64,000 nucleotides of DNA from Candidatus Gracilibacteria bacterium GN02-873 (GCA_003260345.1 MORC01000001.1:248001-312000); one strand, 5' to 3'. Counted from the first letter of the stretch, positions 47,421-57,922 are shown. The notes: generated by a model not told the origin, from the letters alone. Program-made: numbers and translations.

Positions 47421-50400
47421 ATGGCAAAACAAAAAGAAACGAATGTTTCTACGACTGAGCCTCAAGACACAAAAAATCTTGGGGAAATTTATAGTGTTCA
47501 AGGTCGATATTTTTTCAACGACGACCGAACAATTCTAGAACTTCCAGGACTCATTGAAGTGCAGCTTGATAGTTATCGAGATTTTCTCGATCGTCGCCTT
47601 GATAAGGCATTTCAGGAAGCCTTTCCAATCGATGATTTTTCTGGAGAAAAATTGACAATTTATTACAAGGGTTTTCAGCTTGAAGAACCAAAATTTTCTG
47701 TAATGGATTGTAAGCGAAAAAATCTCAACTATGAAGCACCGATGAAAGTGCGTTTTGAGATGCTCAACAAAGTAACAGGAGAAATCAAAGAACAAGATGT
47801 GTATCTCGGTGGTATCCCGATGATGACTGATATGGGAACATTTATCGTGTCTGGTATTGAGCGCGTGATTATCAATCAGATTATCCGCTCGACTGGTATG
47901 TTTTTCACGCCAGATCCTCGCCAGTATGGAATGTTTGGAATGAAAATTATTCCGCATCGTGGTTCTTGGTTTGAAGTAGAAATTGAACGAAAAGGCGTAA
48001 TCAACGTAAAAATTGACAAAAAACGAAAAATCCCAATGACGGTTTTGCTCCGCGCTTGGGGATATGAAACTGATGCAGAGATTATTGATGCATTCAAGGG
48101 CGAAGATGAATGGATTGCTAAATATATTGCTCCAACTATCGAAAAAGACAAGACAAAGACACGGATGGAAGCGCTTTACGCGATTTACAAATTGCTTCGT
48201 CCAGGAGATCTCGGAACGGATGAACGCGTGGAACAGTTATTCACAACAACTTTCTATGATCCAAAACGATTCGAACTCGGAGAAGTAGCTCGTATCAAAG
48301 TAAATCGCAAACTTTCTGAAATGTTTGACGCGCACAAGAATGCCGTTCCAATGCTCGAAGAAGAAGATATCAAAAATGCTAATCAATTTTTGGTGGCACA
48401 GGATTTCTTGTATGGCATCAAATATTTGCTTTCATTGATTGAAGGTCGCCCAGGATTTTTCTCAGATGATATCGATCATCTCGAAAATCGTCGCGTGCGC
48501 TCTGTGGGTGAACTTGTGTACGATAAAGTAAAAGTTGGTCTCGCACGTATGGAAAAAATCGCGAAAGATCGTATGACAGTGATTACTGACCTTGATGAAG
48601 CAACGCCAGGAACATTCATCAACTCTCGTCCGATGATCGCGGTAATGCGAGAATTCTTCGGTACTTCTCAGCTTTCACAATTCATGGAGCAGACAAATCC
48701 GATTTCTGAACTTGCTAACAAGCGTCGTCTTACAGCGCTCGGTGTAGGTGGTTTGACTCGCGAACGCGCTGGCTTCGAAGTTCGTGATGTGCATCCAACG
48801 CAGTATGGTCGCATCTGTCCGATTGCGACGCCAGAAGGTCCAAACATCGGTCTTGTATTGCATTTTGCGTCATACGCCAAGGTGGACAAATACGGATTTA
48901 TCATGACTCCGTATCGAAAAGTTTTCAACAAAGTGAAAAATGACGGACTCGCTCCTCAGAATCGCATTACGCTTGAAGATATTTTTGATAAGGATGGCAA
49001 TCTCATCATTGCGGAAAAAACAATGATTGACGAAAAAACTGCCAAAATTCTCAAAGATAAATACAACGCTGATGAAATCGCGGTTCGTGGATTCGTAACC
49101 GATGAATACGATTATTATGATGCATATCAAGAACGTCAACTTGTGATTGCGGAAGCGAATACAAAACTTGATAAATATGGAAATTTCGCTGAAACTCGAA
49201 TTTCTGCTCGCCGAAAATTTGAAGCGACTATTGTGTACGTATCAGATGTAACGCATATCGATATTTCTCCAAAGCAACTCATGTCGGAAACGACAATGCT
49301 CATTCCATTCCTTGAACACGATGATGCGACTCGTGCGGAAATGGGTACGAACATGATGCGCCAGGCAGTGCCTCTCGTGCGTGCGGAAGCACCAATCGTT
49401 GGTACTGGTATGGAACGCGTGGTGGGTGAAGGTTCTGGATATGTAATCAAGGCAGAGGCTGATGGGGAAGTGATTGGTGTTGATGCAAAGCATATTTCTG
49501 TGATTTATGCCAACGGAAAAAAACAGACATATCCACTTCGCACTTTCGAAATTTCCAATACTGGAATGATCGTACATCAATGGGCTCGTGTCTTCACTGG
49601 ACAAAAAATTACAGAAGGACAAATCTTGGCTGACGGACAATCTATCGATAATGGTGAACTTGCGGTAGGACGCAATCTTCGCGTGGCATATATGCCTTGG
49701 AATGGTTACAACTACGAAGATGCTATTATTATTTCTGAAAAAGTTATGCAGGATGATTATTATACATCGGTGCATATTGCAGAATATACGATGGATGTTC
49801 GTGAAACAAAACTCGGCCCTGAACAAACAACCAACGATATTCCAAATGTTTCTACTGCAAAACTCAAAGATCTTGATGTGGATGGTATCGTGCGAATCGG
49901 TGCATATGTAGAAGCGGGCGATATTTTGGTCGGAAAAGTAACGCCAAAGGGTGAAGTAGAGCTTTCTCCAGAAGAACGATTGCTTCGTGCAATTTTCGGG
50001 GATAAATCAAAAGATGTGAAAGATTCGTCTCTTGTGCTTCCTTCGGGTTCTGGTGGTAAAGTGATTGGTGTACATCGTCTCCGCCGTGAAGAAGGTGACA
50101 ACCTTAATACAGGTGTATTTGAACAAATCAAAGTATATGTTGCGCAGACTCGTAAAATCGAAGTGGGTGATAAAATGGCGGGACGACATGGAAACAAGGG
50201 TATCGTTTCTCGAATTGTACCAGTAGAAGATATGCCATTCATGGAAGATGGAACGCCTGTTGACATTCTTTTGAACCCGCTCGGTGTACTTTCTCGTATG
50301 AATATCGGTCAGGTGCTTGAAACGCATCTCGGTGGTGCTGCGAAAAAACTTGGAATCAAGGTGGCAACACCAATCCTCAATGGTATGACGACAGAACAGA

Positions 50401-51011
50401 TTTCTGAGCTCATGGAAAAGGCTGGAATCCCAGCTGATGGAAAAGTTCAGCTCTATGATGGACGAACGGGTGAACCATTCAAAGAAAAAACAATGGTGGG
50501 TATCAAATATATGCTCAAACTTCACCACTTGGTGGAAGATAAAATCCACGCTCGTAGTGTTGGTCCATACTCAATGATTACTCAGCAGCCACTCGGAGGT
50601 AAGGCTCAGAATGGTGGTCAGCGTCTTGGAGAAATGGAAGTGTGGGCGCTTGAAGGGTACGGTGCAGCCAATATTCTTCAAGAAATGTTGACGGTGAAAT
50701 CTGATGATATCAACGGTCGTACTCAGCTCTACGAAGCCATCGTGAAAGGAAAAAGAATTCGCCGTCCGAATGTTCCAGAATCATTCAATGTATTGCTTCG
50801 TGAAATGCAGGCGCTCAATCTGCACATCGACTTGCTTTCTGAGGAAGAAGTGGAAGCACTCACTGCGAAGATGAAGGCTCGCTACGAAGAACTTGAAAAA
50901 CTTGATGGACAATTTGATGTAGAAATCGACTTGCCAGAAGGTGGTGTTCAAGAAGATACAACGCCAGTTACAACGGCAATCATCGACGATGAAGAGGAAA
51001 TCAAAAAATAA
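47421..51011 (+). CDS. rpoB: RNA polymerase beta subunit
   Basis: 1196 aa. Family blocks are complete, including the rifampicin-pocket region GTSQLSQFMEQTNPISELA, RRLTALGVGGLTRERAGFEV and the C-terminal QPLGGKAQNGGQRLGEME. Not one UGA codon in 1196 codons. The leader has no Shine-Dalgarno site. rpoC follows after a small membrane gene; rplJ/rplL are not upstream. Confidence 0.98.
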   Translation: MAKQKETNVSTTEPQDTKNLGEIYSVQGRYFFNDDRTILELPGLIEVQLDSYRDFLDRRLDKAFQEAFPIDDFSGEKLTIYYKGFQLEEPKFSVMDCKRKNLNYEAPMKVRFEMLNKVTGEIKEQDVYLGGIPMMTDMGTFIVSGIERVIINQIIRSTGMFFTPDPRQYGMFGMKIIPHRGSWFEVEIERKGVINVKIDKKRKIPMTVLLRAWGYETDAEIIDAFKGEDEWIAKYIAPTIEKDKTKTRMEALYAIYKLLRPGDLGTDERVEQLFTTTFYDPKRFELGEVARIKVNRKLSEMFDAHKNAVPMLEEEDIKNANQFLVAQDFLYGIKYLLSLIEGRPGFFSDDIDHLENRRVRSVGELVYDKVKVGLARMEKIAKDRMTVITDLDEATPGTFINSRPMIAVMREFFGTSQLSQFMEQTNPISELANKRRLTALGVGGLTRERAGFEVRDVHPTQYGRICPIATPEGPNIGLVLHFASYAKVDKYGFIMTPYRKVFNKVKNDGLAPQNRITLEDIFDKDGNLIIAEKTMIDEKTAKILKDKYNADEIAVRGFVTDEYDYYDAYQERQLVIAEANTKLDKYGNFAETRISARRKFEATIVYVSDVTHIDISPKQLMSETTMLIPFLEHDDATRAEMGTNMMRQAVPLVRAEAPIVGTGMERVVGEGSGYVIKAEADGEVIGVDAKHISVIYANGKKQTYPLRTFEISNTGMIVHQWARVFTGQKITEGQILADGQSIDNGELAVGRNLRVAYMPWNGYNYEDAIIISEKVMQDDYYTSVHIAEYTMDVRETKLGPEQTTNDIPNVSTAKLKDLDVDGIVRIGAYVEAGDILVGKVTPKGEVELSPEERLLRAIFGDKSKDVKDSSLVLPSGSGGKVIGVHRLRREEGDNLNTGVFEQIKVYVAQTRKIEVGDKMAGRHGNKGIVSRIVPVEDMPFMEDGTPVDILLNPLGVLSRMNIGQVLETHLGGAAKKLGIKVATPILNGMTTEQISELMEKAGIPADGKVQLYDGRTGEPFKEKTMVGIKYMLKLHHLVEDKIHARSVGPYSMITQQPLGGKAQNGGQRLGEMEVWALEGYGAANILQEMLTVKSDDINGRTQLYEAIVKGKRIRRPNVPESFNVLLREMQALNLHIDLLSEEEVEALTAKMKARYEELEKLDGQFDVEIDLPEGGVQEDTTPVTTAIIDDEEEIKK

Positions 51012-51032
51012 TTTTTCCTAACATTTCAAAAT

Positions 51033-51311
51033 ATGAAAAAAATTTTGATAGCCATTTTGATGGCATTGACTCTATTTCAAACAACTTGGGCTCAAGAATC
51101 GGAAAATAACAACACTGAACAGGATACAAAAACCGAACAAAAAGAAACATTGAGAAAAAAAGAGAAAGAGGAAGAATTAGCGAGCAATCGAAACAATACT
51201 GTTTTATTTATTTTGTTTCTATCGCAATTGCCGGTTTGGTTTGCTCTCTACCAACAAAGACCTGAACAAAGAAAAGGTTGAGAGAAAGAATCTGAAACGG
51301 CTTCAAAATAA
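51033..51311 (+). CDS. Small secreted/membrane protein between rpoB and rpoC
   Basis: 92 aa. A signal peptide or first helix (about 1-20, ending TWAQ), an acidic/Lys-rich middle, and a membrane helix (NTVLFILFLSQLPVWFALY). The TGA at 51279 is Gly (KGGEKE), and the frame ends at TAA. An insertion between rpoB and rpoC is unusual. No family recognised. Confidence 0.6.
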
Positions 51312-51377
51312 TTTCATATCAATCCATTTTTCGCTCCAATTTTTGATGAGTGAAAAAAGAATTTACATCTCGACGCG

Positions 51378-51451
51378 AAATCCAGTGTGGCACGCCAAGA
51401 GAATAAAATTTTTCAAAATTTTACCGAACTCTCCAATCTGGCACTGGATTT
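51378..51451 (+). repeat. Inverted repeat in the rpoC leader
   Basis: AAATCCAGTG (51378-51387) and CACTGGATTT (51442-51451), perfect 10-bp arms, 54 nt apart, ending 34 nt before the rpoC ATG. It could form a long leader hairpin. Confidence 0.5.
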
Positions 51452-51485
51452 TCCGCGAAAATAAATTCTAACCAAAAAAACTTTT

Positions 51486-54400
51486 ATGATCCCAATGACA
51501 AAGGATTTAGAAAATTTTCTAAATGATAAAATTACTGATTATTCGCAGATCAGCAAGCATGCAGGGAAACAAGATATCGCTGCCGGAAAAAATCTTGATA
51601 ACCTTTCTGCGATCAGTATTGGAATGTCTTCTCATGAAGATGTTCGCGCGCTTTCGTACGGGGAAGTGCTTATTTCCGAAACAATCAACTATCGTACACA
51701 GCGTCCAGAACGCGGTGGACTTTTCTGTGAGCAGATTTTTGGACCACGCAAAAATTTTGAATGTGCGTGTGGAAAATACAAACGAATCCGCTACAAAGGC
51801 GTAGTTTGTGAACGGTGTGGCGTGGAAGTGACTACTTCTCAGGTTCGTCGCCAGCGAACAGGGCATGTGGAACTTGCTGCTCCAGTAGCACACATTTGGT
51901 ACCTCAAATCCGTTCCTTCTCGTATCGGGCTTATGCTTGATATTTCTGCGAAAAAACTCGAACAGGTGATTTATTTTGCCTCATATATCATCACTGATGT
52001 GTTCGAAGACAAGCGAGCAGAAACGATGAAAGAGCTCGAAAATGCCTACAAAAATCAAAAAGTGACACTTCAAAAAGAAGGTCAGACTTTGATGAGTGAT
52101 TTGACGATAAAGCTCGAATCAAAAGAAATTTCCAAAAAGGAATTTCATGAATTCGAATCACTCCACATGAAAAAATTGGATGATCTCGAAGCAGAATATT
52201 CAAAACTCAAAGAATTGCTCAAACAAGTGGCTGAAGGTGAAGTAATGGGGGAACTTGATTACCGCCTTGCGTACGACAAATTCCCACAAGTTTTCAAGGG
52301 TGGAACGGGTGCGGAACATCTCGAAGTGCTTTTGAAACGAATTGACCTCAAAGAATTTATTGCGCGAGAAACGGCTGATCTTCGTACAGCGCCAAAATCT
52401 CGCCAGAAAAAAATTCTTCAAAAAATCAAACTTGCAACAAATCTTTACCGATCTGGTCAGCGCCCAGAAAATTTCATTTTGCACGCGCTTCAGATTTTGC
52501 CGCCAGATCTTCGTCCAATGATTCAGCTTGATGGTGGTCGTTTTGCGTCATCAGATCTCAACGATTTGTATCGCCGCGTAATTAACCGAAATAATCGTCT
52601 TCGCAAACTCGCGGAACTTGGTGCGCCAGAGGTAATTTTGAAAAATGAAAAGCGAATGCTTCAAGAAGCGGTAGATACGCTTTTGTCAGGAGATGTTCGT
52701 TCTAATCGCCCTGGATATACTTCAGCTTCCAAGAAAAAACTCAAATCACTTTCTGATATCCTCAAGGGTAAACAGGGTCGCTTCCGTCAGAATTTGCTCG
52801 GAAAACGTGTGGATTATTCTGGTCGTTCTGTGATCGTCGTTGGTCCAGAACTCGAAATGAATCAGTGTGGTCTTCCGAAAAAAATGGCGTTGACGCTTTT
52901 CAAGCCATTTGTGATTGGAAAATTGATTGAGCGAGAATATGCGTTCAATGTGAAAGGCGCTGAAAAAATTATCGAAGATGGAAATAAGGAAGTTTGGGAT
53001 ATGCTTGATGAAGTAATTGACGGAAAATACGTTCTTTTGAACCGTGCTCCGACACTTCACCGACTTGGTATCCAGGCGTTCCGCCCAGTTTTGATCGAAG
53101 GTAAGGCGATTCGTTTGCATCCACTTTGTTGTGCGGCCTTCAATGCCGACTTCGACGGAGATCAGATGGCAGTGCATTTGCCACTCACGATTGAAGCGCA
53201 ACGCGAAGCTGAAACACTGATGGTGACTTCAAAAAATACTTTGAACCCATCAAATGGTGAACCAGTAATTACTCCGTCACAGGACATGATTCTCGGATGT
53301 TACTATTTGACACGAAAAGATGAAGGTGAGTCAAAATTCGCGTTTGCAAGCGGAGAAGACGCGATTGCTGCGTATGAAAATGGCGTGATTACACTTCATA
53401 CGCCAGTAAAAATCCGTGTCGATGTCGGTGGAAAACTTCAGACACTCGACACCACTTATGGTCGTTTCCTTTTCAACGAAATTCTTCCAGAAGAACTTCG
53501 TTTCGTAAATGAAACAGTTGGAAAAGGTGTTGCGAAAAAAATTCTTTCTCAATCATTTGATATCCTTGGTGGAGAGGCGACGGCGCATCTTGCCAATGCG
53601 ATTAAAGCAACCGGATACAAATATTCAACACTTTCTGGTTTGACGGTTTCGATTTTCGATATGCACATTCCAGAAGAAAAATACGATCACGATGGTGTGG
53701 AGGGTTTGATTGAACAAGGTGAAGCTAAAATCCGAACGATTCAAAATGCGTACTGGAATGGTTTCTTGACAGAAGACGAACGATACGCGCAGTCGATTCA
53801 GGTTTGGTCAGCAGTGAAAACTCAGATTGAAAAAGAAACGAAGAAAAATTTTGATGCGTCAAATCCAATTTTTAACTTGGTGGATTCTGGAGCCCGCGGT
53901 AACTGGGGTAATGTAACACAGCTTTGTGGTATGAAGGGGCTCGTGGTGTCACCAACTGGTAAAACAATCGAGCTCCCGATTAAATCCAATCTGAAGGAAG
54001 GATTCTCATCTCTTGAATACTTTATTGCGACGCATGGTGGTCGTAAAGGTAAAGCCGATACTGCCCTCAAAACAGCACAGTCTGGTTACTTGACTCGTCG
54101 TCTCGTGGATGCAGCTCAAAACGTCTTGGTTCGTGAGGAAGATTGTGGAACGATTCATTTTGAAACATATGATCGCAATGATGAAACAACGTTCAAGAGA
54201 GATTCTTTTGATAACAATATTTTCGGAAAAGTGACAGCACAGGATGTGGTGGATGCTGACGGAAAAGTGATTGTTGAAAAAGATATTCTCATCACAAAAA
54301 CAATTCTTCAAAAAATCGAAAAATCATCAGCCAATATTGTTGTGGTGCGATCAATTTTGAATTGTGAATGTGAAGAAGGTGTTTGTCAGAAGTGTTACGG

Positions 54401-55520
54401 TATGGATCTCTCAACTTCTCAGCTCGTGAAAATTGGTACACCAGTTGGTATCATCGCGGCACAGTCGATTGGTGAACCAGGTACTCAACTTACGATGCGT
54501 ACATTCCACTCAGGTGGTGTGGCGCAAGCAGGAGGAGATATCACAGCAGGCTTGACTCGTGTGGAAGAACTCTTCGAAGCACGTGCGCCAAAGGGTGCAG
54601 CGGAAATTGCTCCGTTCAACGCAACCGTGCTTTCAATAGAAGTGGAAGGTTCGACAACAACTATCGTTCTCGAAGCAACAGAAAAAGCTGTTCGCGAATA
54701 CTATACTATCGACCCTATGATGCAGGCGGTGGTATCCAAGGGCGATACAGTCGAAGCGAAACAGGTTCTTGCGAAATTCAAAGGATCTCGCTCTCGTATC
54801 CAGGCAACGCATGCTGGTCGCGTAATCAGCGTGTCTGATGATGTGATTGTAATCGAAGATTTGACACCAGAACATGCGACTTTTGAAATTCCAGCTGGTC
54901 GTCGCGTGATTGTTCAGCAAGGTGATGTTGTGAAAATTGGTGCCAAATTGACAGAAGGTCATATTAATCTTCAGAATTTGATGGATACTGCTGGAGGATA
55001 TCGCACATCAGAATACATCGTGAAAGATATTAAAGATATTTATTCTTCTCAGGGTCAGACGGTGAATTCAAAGCATATTGAATTGATTGTTCGTCAAATG
55101 TTCTCACGAATTCGTGTGACGAATGCGGGAGATTCTACTTTCTTCCCTGGTGATGTAGTGGATATTATTCGATTCCGAAAGGAAAATCGTGAACTTGCAA
55201 AAGCTGGACAAAATGAGGCGATTGGGGTCGAACTTTTGCTCGGTTTGACCAAAATCTCACTTTTCACGGGTTCTTGGCTTTCTGCAGCATCGTTCCAAGA
55301 AACGGTTCGCGTGCTTGTGGATGCGTCTACGGCTCGTCAGGTGGATTATCTTGATGGACTCAAAGAAAATGTGATTATTGGGCGCCTCATCCCAACGCTC
55401 GAATATTACGACAACAACCGCGATGTGGGAGAATTTTTCGAACACGAAAATGACGGAAATGCTCCAGCAGAAGACGAATTTACACTTGAAATTACTTCAG
55501 CCAGCACATCGATGGTATAA
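51486..55520 (+). CDS. rpoC: RNA polymerase beta' subunit
   Basis: 1344 aa. Zinc site CACGKYKRIRYKGVVCERCG near the N-terminus, catalytic NADFDGDQM, the bridge/trigger region and the second zinc site (CECEEGVCQKCYG). No UGA codon in 1344. The first Met (51486) or the one at 51495 may be the start. It is followed by a strong terminator. Confidence 0.98.
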   Translation: MIPMTKDLENFLNDKITDYSQISKHAGKQDIAAGKNLDNLSAISIGMSSHEDVRALSYGEVLISETINYRTQRPERGGLFCEQIFGPRKNFECACGKYKRIRYKGVVCERCGVEVTTSQVRRQRTGHVELAAPVAHIWYLKSVPSRIGLMLDISAKKLEQVIYFASYIITDVFEDKRAETMKELENAYKNQKVTLQKEGQTLMSDLTIKLESKEISKKEFHEFESLHMKKLDDLEAEYSKLKELLKQVAEGEVMGELDYRLAYDKFPQVFKGGTGAEHLEVLLKRIDLKEFIARETADLRTAPKSRQKKILQKIKLATNLYRSGQRPENFILHALQILPPDLRPMIQLDGGRFASSDLNDLYRRVINRNNRLRKLAELGAPEVILKNEKRMLQEAVDTLLSGDVRSNRPGYTSASKKKLKSLSDILKGKQGRFRQNLLGKRVDYSGRSVIVVGPELEMNQCGLPKKMALTLFKPFVIGKLIEREYAFNVKGAEKIIEDGNKEVWDMLDEVIDGKYVLLNRAPTLHRLGIQAFRPVLIEGKAIRLHPLCCAAFNADFDGDQMAVHLPLTIEAQREAETLMVTSKNTLNPSNGEPVITPSQDMILGCYYLTRKDEGESKFAFASGEDAIAAYENGVITLHTPVKIRVDVGGKLQTLDTTYGRFLFNEILPEELRFVNETVGKGVAKKILSQSFDILGGEATAHLANAIKATGYKYSTLSGLTVSIFDMHIPEEKYDHDGVEGLIEQGEAKIRTIQNAYWNGFLTEDERYAQSIQVWSAVKTQIEKETKKNFDASNPIFNLVDSGARGNWGNVTQLCGMKGLVVSPTGKTIELPIKSNLKEGFSSLEYFIATHGGRKGKADTALKTAQSGYLTRRLVDAAQNVLVREEDCGTIHFETYDRNDETTFKRDSFDNNIFGKVTAQDVVDADGKVIVEKDILITKTILQKIEKSSANIVVVRSILNCECEEGVCQKCYGMDLSTSQLVKIGTPVGIIAAQSIGEPGTQLTMRTFHSGGVAQAGGDITAGLTRVEELFEARAPKGAAEIAPFNATVLSIEVEGSTTTIVLEATEKAVREYYTIDPMMQAVVSKGDTVEAKQVLAKFKGSRSRIQATHAGRVISVSDDVIVIEDLTPEHATFEIPAGRRVIVQQGDVVKIGAKLTEGHINLQNLMDTAGGYRTSEYIVKDIKDIYSSQGQTVNSKHIELIVRQMFSRIRVTNAGDSTFFPGDVVDIIRFRKENRELAKAGQNEAIGVELLLGLTKISLFTGSWLSAASFQETVRVLVDASTARQVDYLDGLKENVIIGRLIPTLEYYDNNRDVGEFFEHENDGNAPAEDEFTLEITSASTSMV

Positions 55521-55522
55521 TA

Positions 55523-55548
55523 AAAATTCCCGAAAGGGAATTTTTATT
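55523..55548 (+). terminator. Terminator of rpoC
   Basis: AAATTCCC/GGGAATTT hairpin with GAAA loop and T-tract. Confidence 0.8.
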
Positions 55549-55677
55549 TGTGTGGTGAAATTTTGAAAAGGAATTTTATAGTATTTGCCCTTTATTTTCT
55601 CATTTTTTTTTTTTTTTGACAAATTCTCACTTTTTTGTAAATGTCTTACATCACTATTTTTCTTATTTTTTCATTAT

Positions 55678-56579
55678 ATGAAACGATTGTTTATTTTTCG
55701 CTGCGTACTTCTTGCGTTGACTTCACGCTCCTTTTGAGATAATAATTCACTAACGGAGAATACTTCAAACACAGAAGCATTGATGATTGGAAGCGAAACT
55801 CATGAAGAAGAAAATTCAAAAAAAGTAGAACTTTCCAAATTTCAAAATGTAATTGTAGAAAAATCATATTTCTACACCAATGAAGATGATGCGGAACCAC
55901 GAAAAGCCTATGTGATGCAGTGAGATCGTGTTACTCTTGATTATTCTAAATCCACAGAAGACAAGGTTTTTGTCACATATAAGAATCGCCAATGAATCAT
56001 AACAGAAGGATAATTGAAAAAATCTAACCTCACCACCAATGTCAAAACCGAAGAAAGTGAAAAAGAAGAAGAATTGTCTCCTTCGAGTTGCGTGCGGGTG
56101 TATAGTTTAGCTGACGGTAATGCATCCCGCCATGAGCCATATGAATATAGAAAATTTGAATTTAAACTTGTGTGAGAGTGCTCATCACAAAAAAGTATAT
56201 TAAAACTAGATTTTTATGTAAGTTCCGCGTTTAAAGTTGCAACAGGACAGCAGAGCGTTATCATGAATTATATTACATCCATTGATACAGGCCTTCCAGG
56301 ATCTTGTAAAGTTACTAAACCGTTGTATGCAAAGAAATTTTCACGAAATGGTTTTGATATTATTATGGAGGCATGACCAATGGAATGTACTTTGCTTGAC
56401 GAAATTGATGAGGAATTGTTTCAAGCACATTCGAACACACAAACTCACACACGACACACTATAAAACTGATACAAATACAAGCAAAACAACAAAATTACA
56501 AGATACCTCAGAAGAGGTTTGTGTTGTAGATACAAAAGATGAATACCGAAAAAAGATTAAAAATTGTCTTCGCGAATAA
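55678..56579 (+). pseudogene. Decayed secreted protein gene with SH3-like domain
   Basis: Originally about 300 aa. A short hydrophobic N-terminus, then an SH3-like part (KAYVMQGDRVTLDY, VFVTYKNRQGIITEG) using TGA as Gly at 55735, 55921 and 55993. TAA at 56011 interrupts GIITEG-x-LKKSN, where Tyr would fit (TAT to TAA). The same frame stays open to about 56340; then the protein-like reading moves to another frame (YYYGGMTNGMYFAGRNGGGI, again using TGA as Gly) and ends at TAA 56577 before a terminator. One nonsense and one frameshift mutation, or two sequencing errors. Confidence 0.6.
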
Positions 56580-56585
56580 AAAATT

Positions 56586-56611
56586 AAAAAGAATCTTATT
56601 GGTTCTTTTAT
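56586..56611 (+). terminator. Terminator of the decayed gene
   Basis: AAAAGAATC/GGTTCTTTT stem right after the frame end at 56579. Confidence 0.7.
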
Positions 56612-56644
56612 TTTAAAAATTTACTCAAAAAAATATTTCCAATA

Positions 56645-56672
56645 AAAAAATCCTCATTTTCATGAAGATTTG
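56645..56672 (-). terminator. Terminator of tRNA-Asn
   Basis: AATCTTCAT/ATGAGGATT hairpin on the minus strand followed by seven T. Confidence 0.65.
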
Positions 56673-56687
56673 TAAAAGAATTTATAA

Positions 56688-56762
56688 TGGCTCCCCGAAC
56701 TGGATTCGAACCAGTGACCTACCGGTTAACAGCCGGTTGCTCTACCGCTGAGCTATCGAGGA
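56688..56762 (-). tRNA. tRNA-Asn (anticodon GTT), CCA encoded
   Basis: Acceptor TCCTCGA/TCGGGGA, anticodon stem CCGGC/GCCGG-type around CTGTTAA, T-loop GTTCGAATC. CCA at 56688-56690. Confidence 0.94.
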
Positions 56763-56800
56763 ATATATATAGAGCGGTATCTCTTGTAGAAGACGCCGCT

Positions 56801-56828
56801 ATATTATGAAAAAATTTTGGAAAGTCAA
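56801..56828 (-). promoter_or_regulatory. Promoter of tRNA-Asn
   Basis: TTGACT (56823-56828) and TAATAT (56801-56806) on the minus strand, spacer 16 nt; the word CATAATATAG is shared with the tRNA-Trp promoter. Confidence 0.6.
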
Positions 56829-56844
56829 ATTTTTTTTGAAAAAA

Positions 56845-57279
56845 CTATGATATTTCTTCAATTCGAAAAATTCGTTTTCCAGAATTTTCGTCGTACGAAA
56901 TAAAAATTTTTTTCGTTGGTTGGACGCTTTCACCAAGGATTTCTGGCCATTCAATGAGCGCGATACTTTCGCTATTTTGTACGATTTCATCGCCACCAAT
57001 CAAATAAAAATTTTCCAAATCATCGAGCCGATACAAATCAAAATGAAAAACTTTTCCGTGCGTCGCGTCGCTGTATTCTTGATAATATGTGTATGTCGGC
57101 GAGCGAACGATGATTTTTTCGTCATCAAAAAATTTCCGCAAAATCGCACGAATAAAAGTTGTTTTTCCAGCACCCAAATCTCCGTAGAAAAAAATTTTGT
57201 CTCATTTTTTGAGTGTTGGGACAATATTTTCAAGTGATTTTTCGTCAGAAATTTCAAAGATCTGTTCATTTTTTTGCAT
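56845..57279 (-). CDS. tsaE: tRNA threonylcarbamoyladenosine ATPase TsaE
   Basis: 144 aa. ATPase of the t6A37 tRNA modification complex with TsaB and TsaD. Walker A is GDLGAGKTTF (about 36-45), then SPTYTYYQEY, HFDLYRLDD and ALIEWPE. The TGA at 57202 is the Gly of LKKGDKIFF, just before Walker A, and reading it extends the gene to the ATG at 57279, giving normal length. Confidence 0.92.
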
Positions 57280-57328
57280 TTTCAAAAAAATTATGATACG
57301 ATACATATGTTACTAATATTTTTGACTT

Positions 57329-57916
57329 ATGCAAGAAAATTCACATTTTACTTCTGACAACGCCACGCAAGTGGCGACACAAGGTGTACAAAAAGAGAGT
57401 GCCAAAGCATTCAATTTTTCGCTTGTAGCCTTGGTTGCGGTGGCTGTTATTACGGCCGTATTTTTCGCACTTTCCACTTTGACGCAATCGCAAATTTCTG
57501 GAAAAAACGACGAAATTTCATCAATAAAATCCAAAATTTCTGTCATTGAAGCCGACAAGAAAAATATCGTTGCCTCGATTATCGCGAGCAACAAACTTTC
57601 TCCGTCCGTGAATCTTTCCAAATTGCTTTCAGATTTCCGCGCGGTGGCGAGCAAATATCAGGTCGCTTTCCAAAATTTTGCCATCAAAAATGATGAAATT
57701 ACGACCAATCTGATTGCTCAGAATGACGACAAAGATGCGGCTCAGAAAATCATCGCGATGATGAAAGAATTTGCACGCTCTGGTCAGCAAGGAAGTTTTT
57801 CTCTCGAGCCGATTTTTAGTCTTGCGGGAAATCGTGCCACACGAACGACGACGGTAACTTTCAAAATTGTGCCAACACAGACGGCGCAACCAACTTCTGA
57901 AAATACTTCTAACTAA
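57329..57916 (+). CDS. PilN-like type IV pilus assembly protein
   Basis: 195 aa. One membrane helix (about 30-50) with a short cytoplasmic N-terminus, a coiled-coil (SQISGKNDEISSIKSKIS) and a small beta-alpha domain outside the membrane. Layout and position just before a PilO-like gene and pilC fit PilN. Sequence identity to known PilN is weak, so the call relies on context. No UGA codon. Confidence 0.65.
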   Translation: MQENSHFTSDNATQVATQGVQKESAKAFNFSLVALVAVAVITAVFFALSTLTQSQISGKNDEISSIKSKISVIEADKKNIVASIIASNKLSPSVNLSKLLSDFRAVASKYQVAFQNFAIKNDEITTNLIAQNDDKDAAQKIIAMMKEFARSGQQGSFSLEPIFSLAGNRATRTTTVTFKIVPTQTAQPTSENTSN

Positions 57917-57922
57917 TTTTTT

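Noticed and set aside
51241..51471. 76-codon frame upstream of rpoC
   Set aside because: It overlaps the end of the 51033 gene in another frame and spans the leader inverted repeat.
47421..55520. Long antisense frames within rpoB and rpoC
   Set aside because: They are shadows of strongly biased codon use in the sense genes and show no protein-like features.
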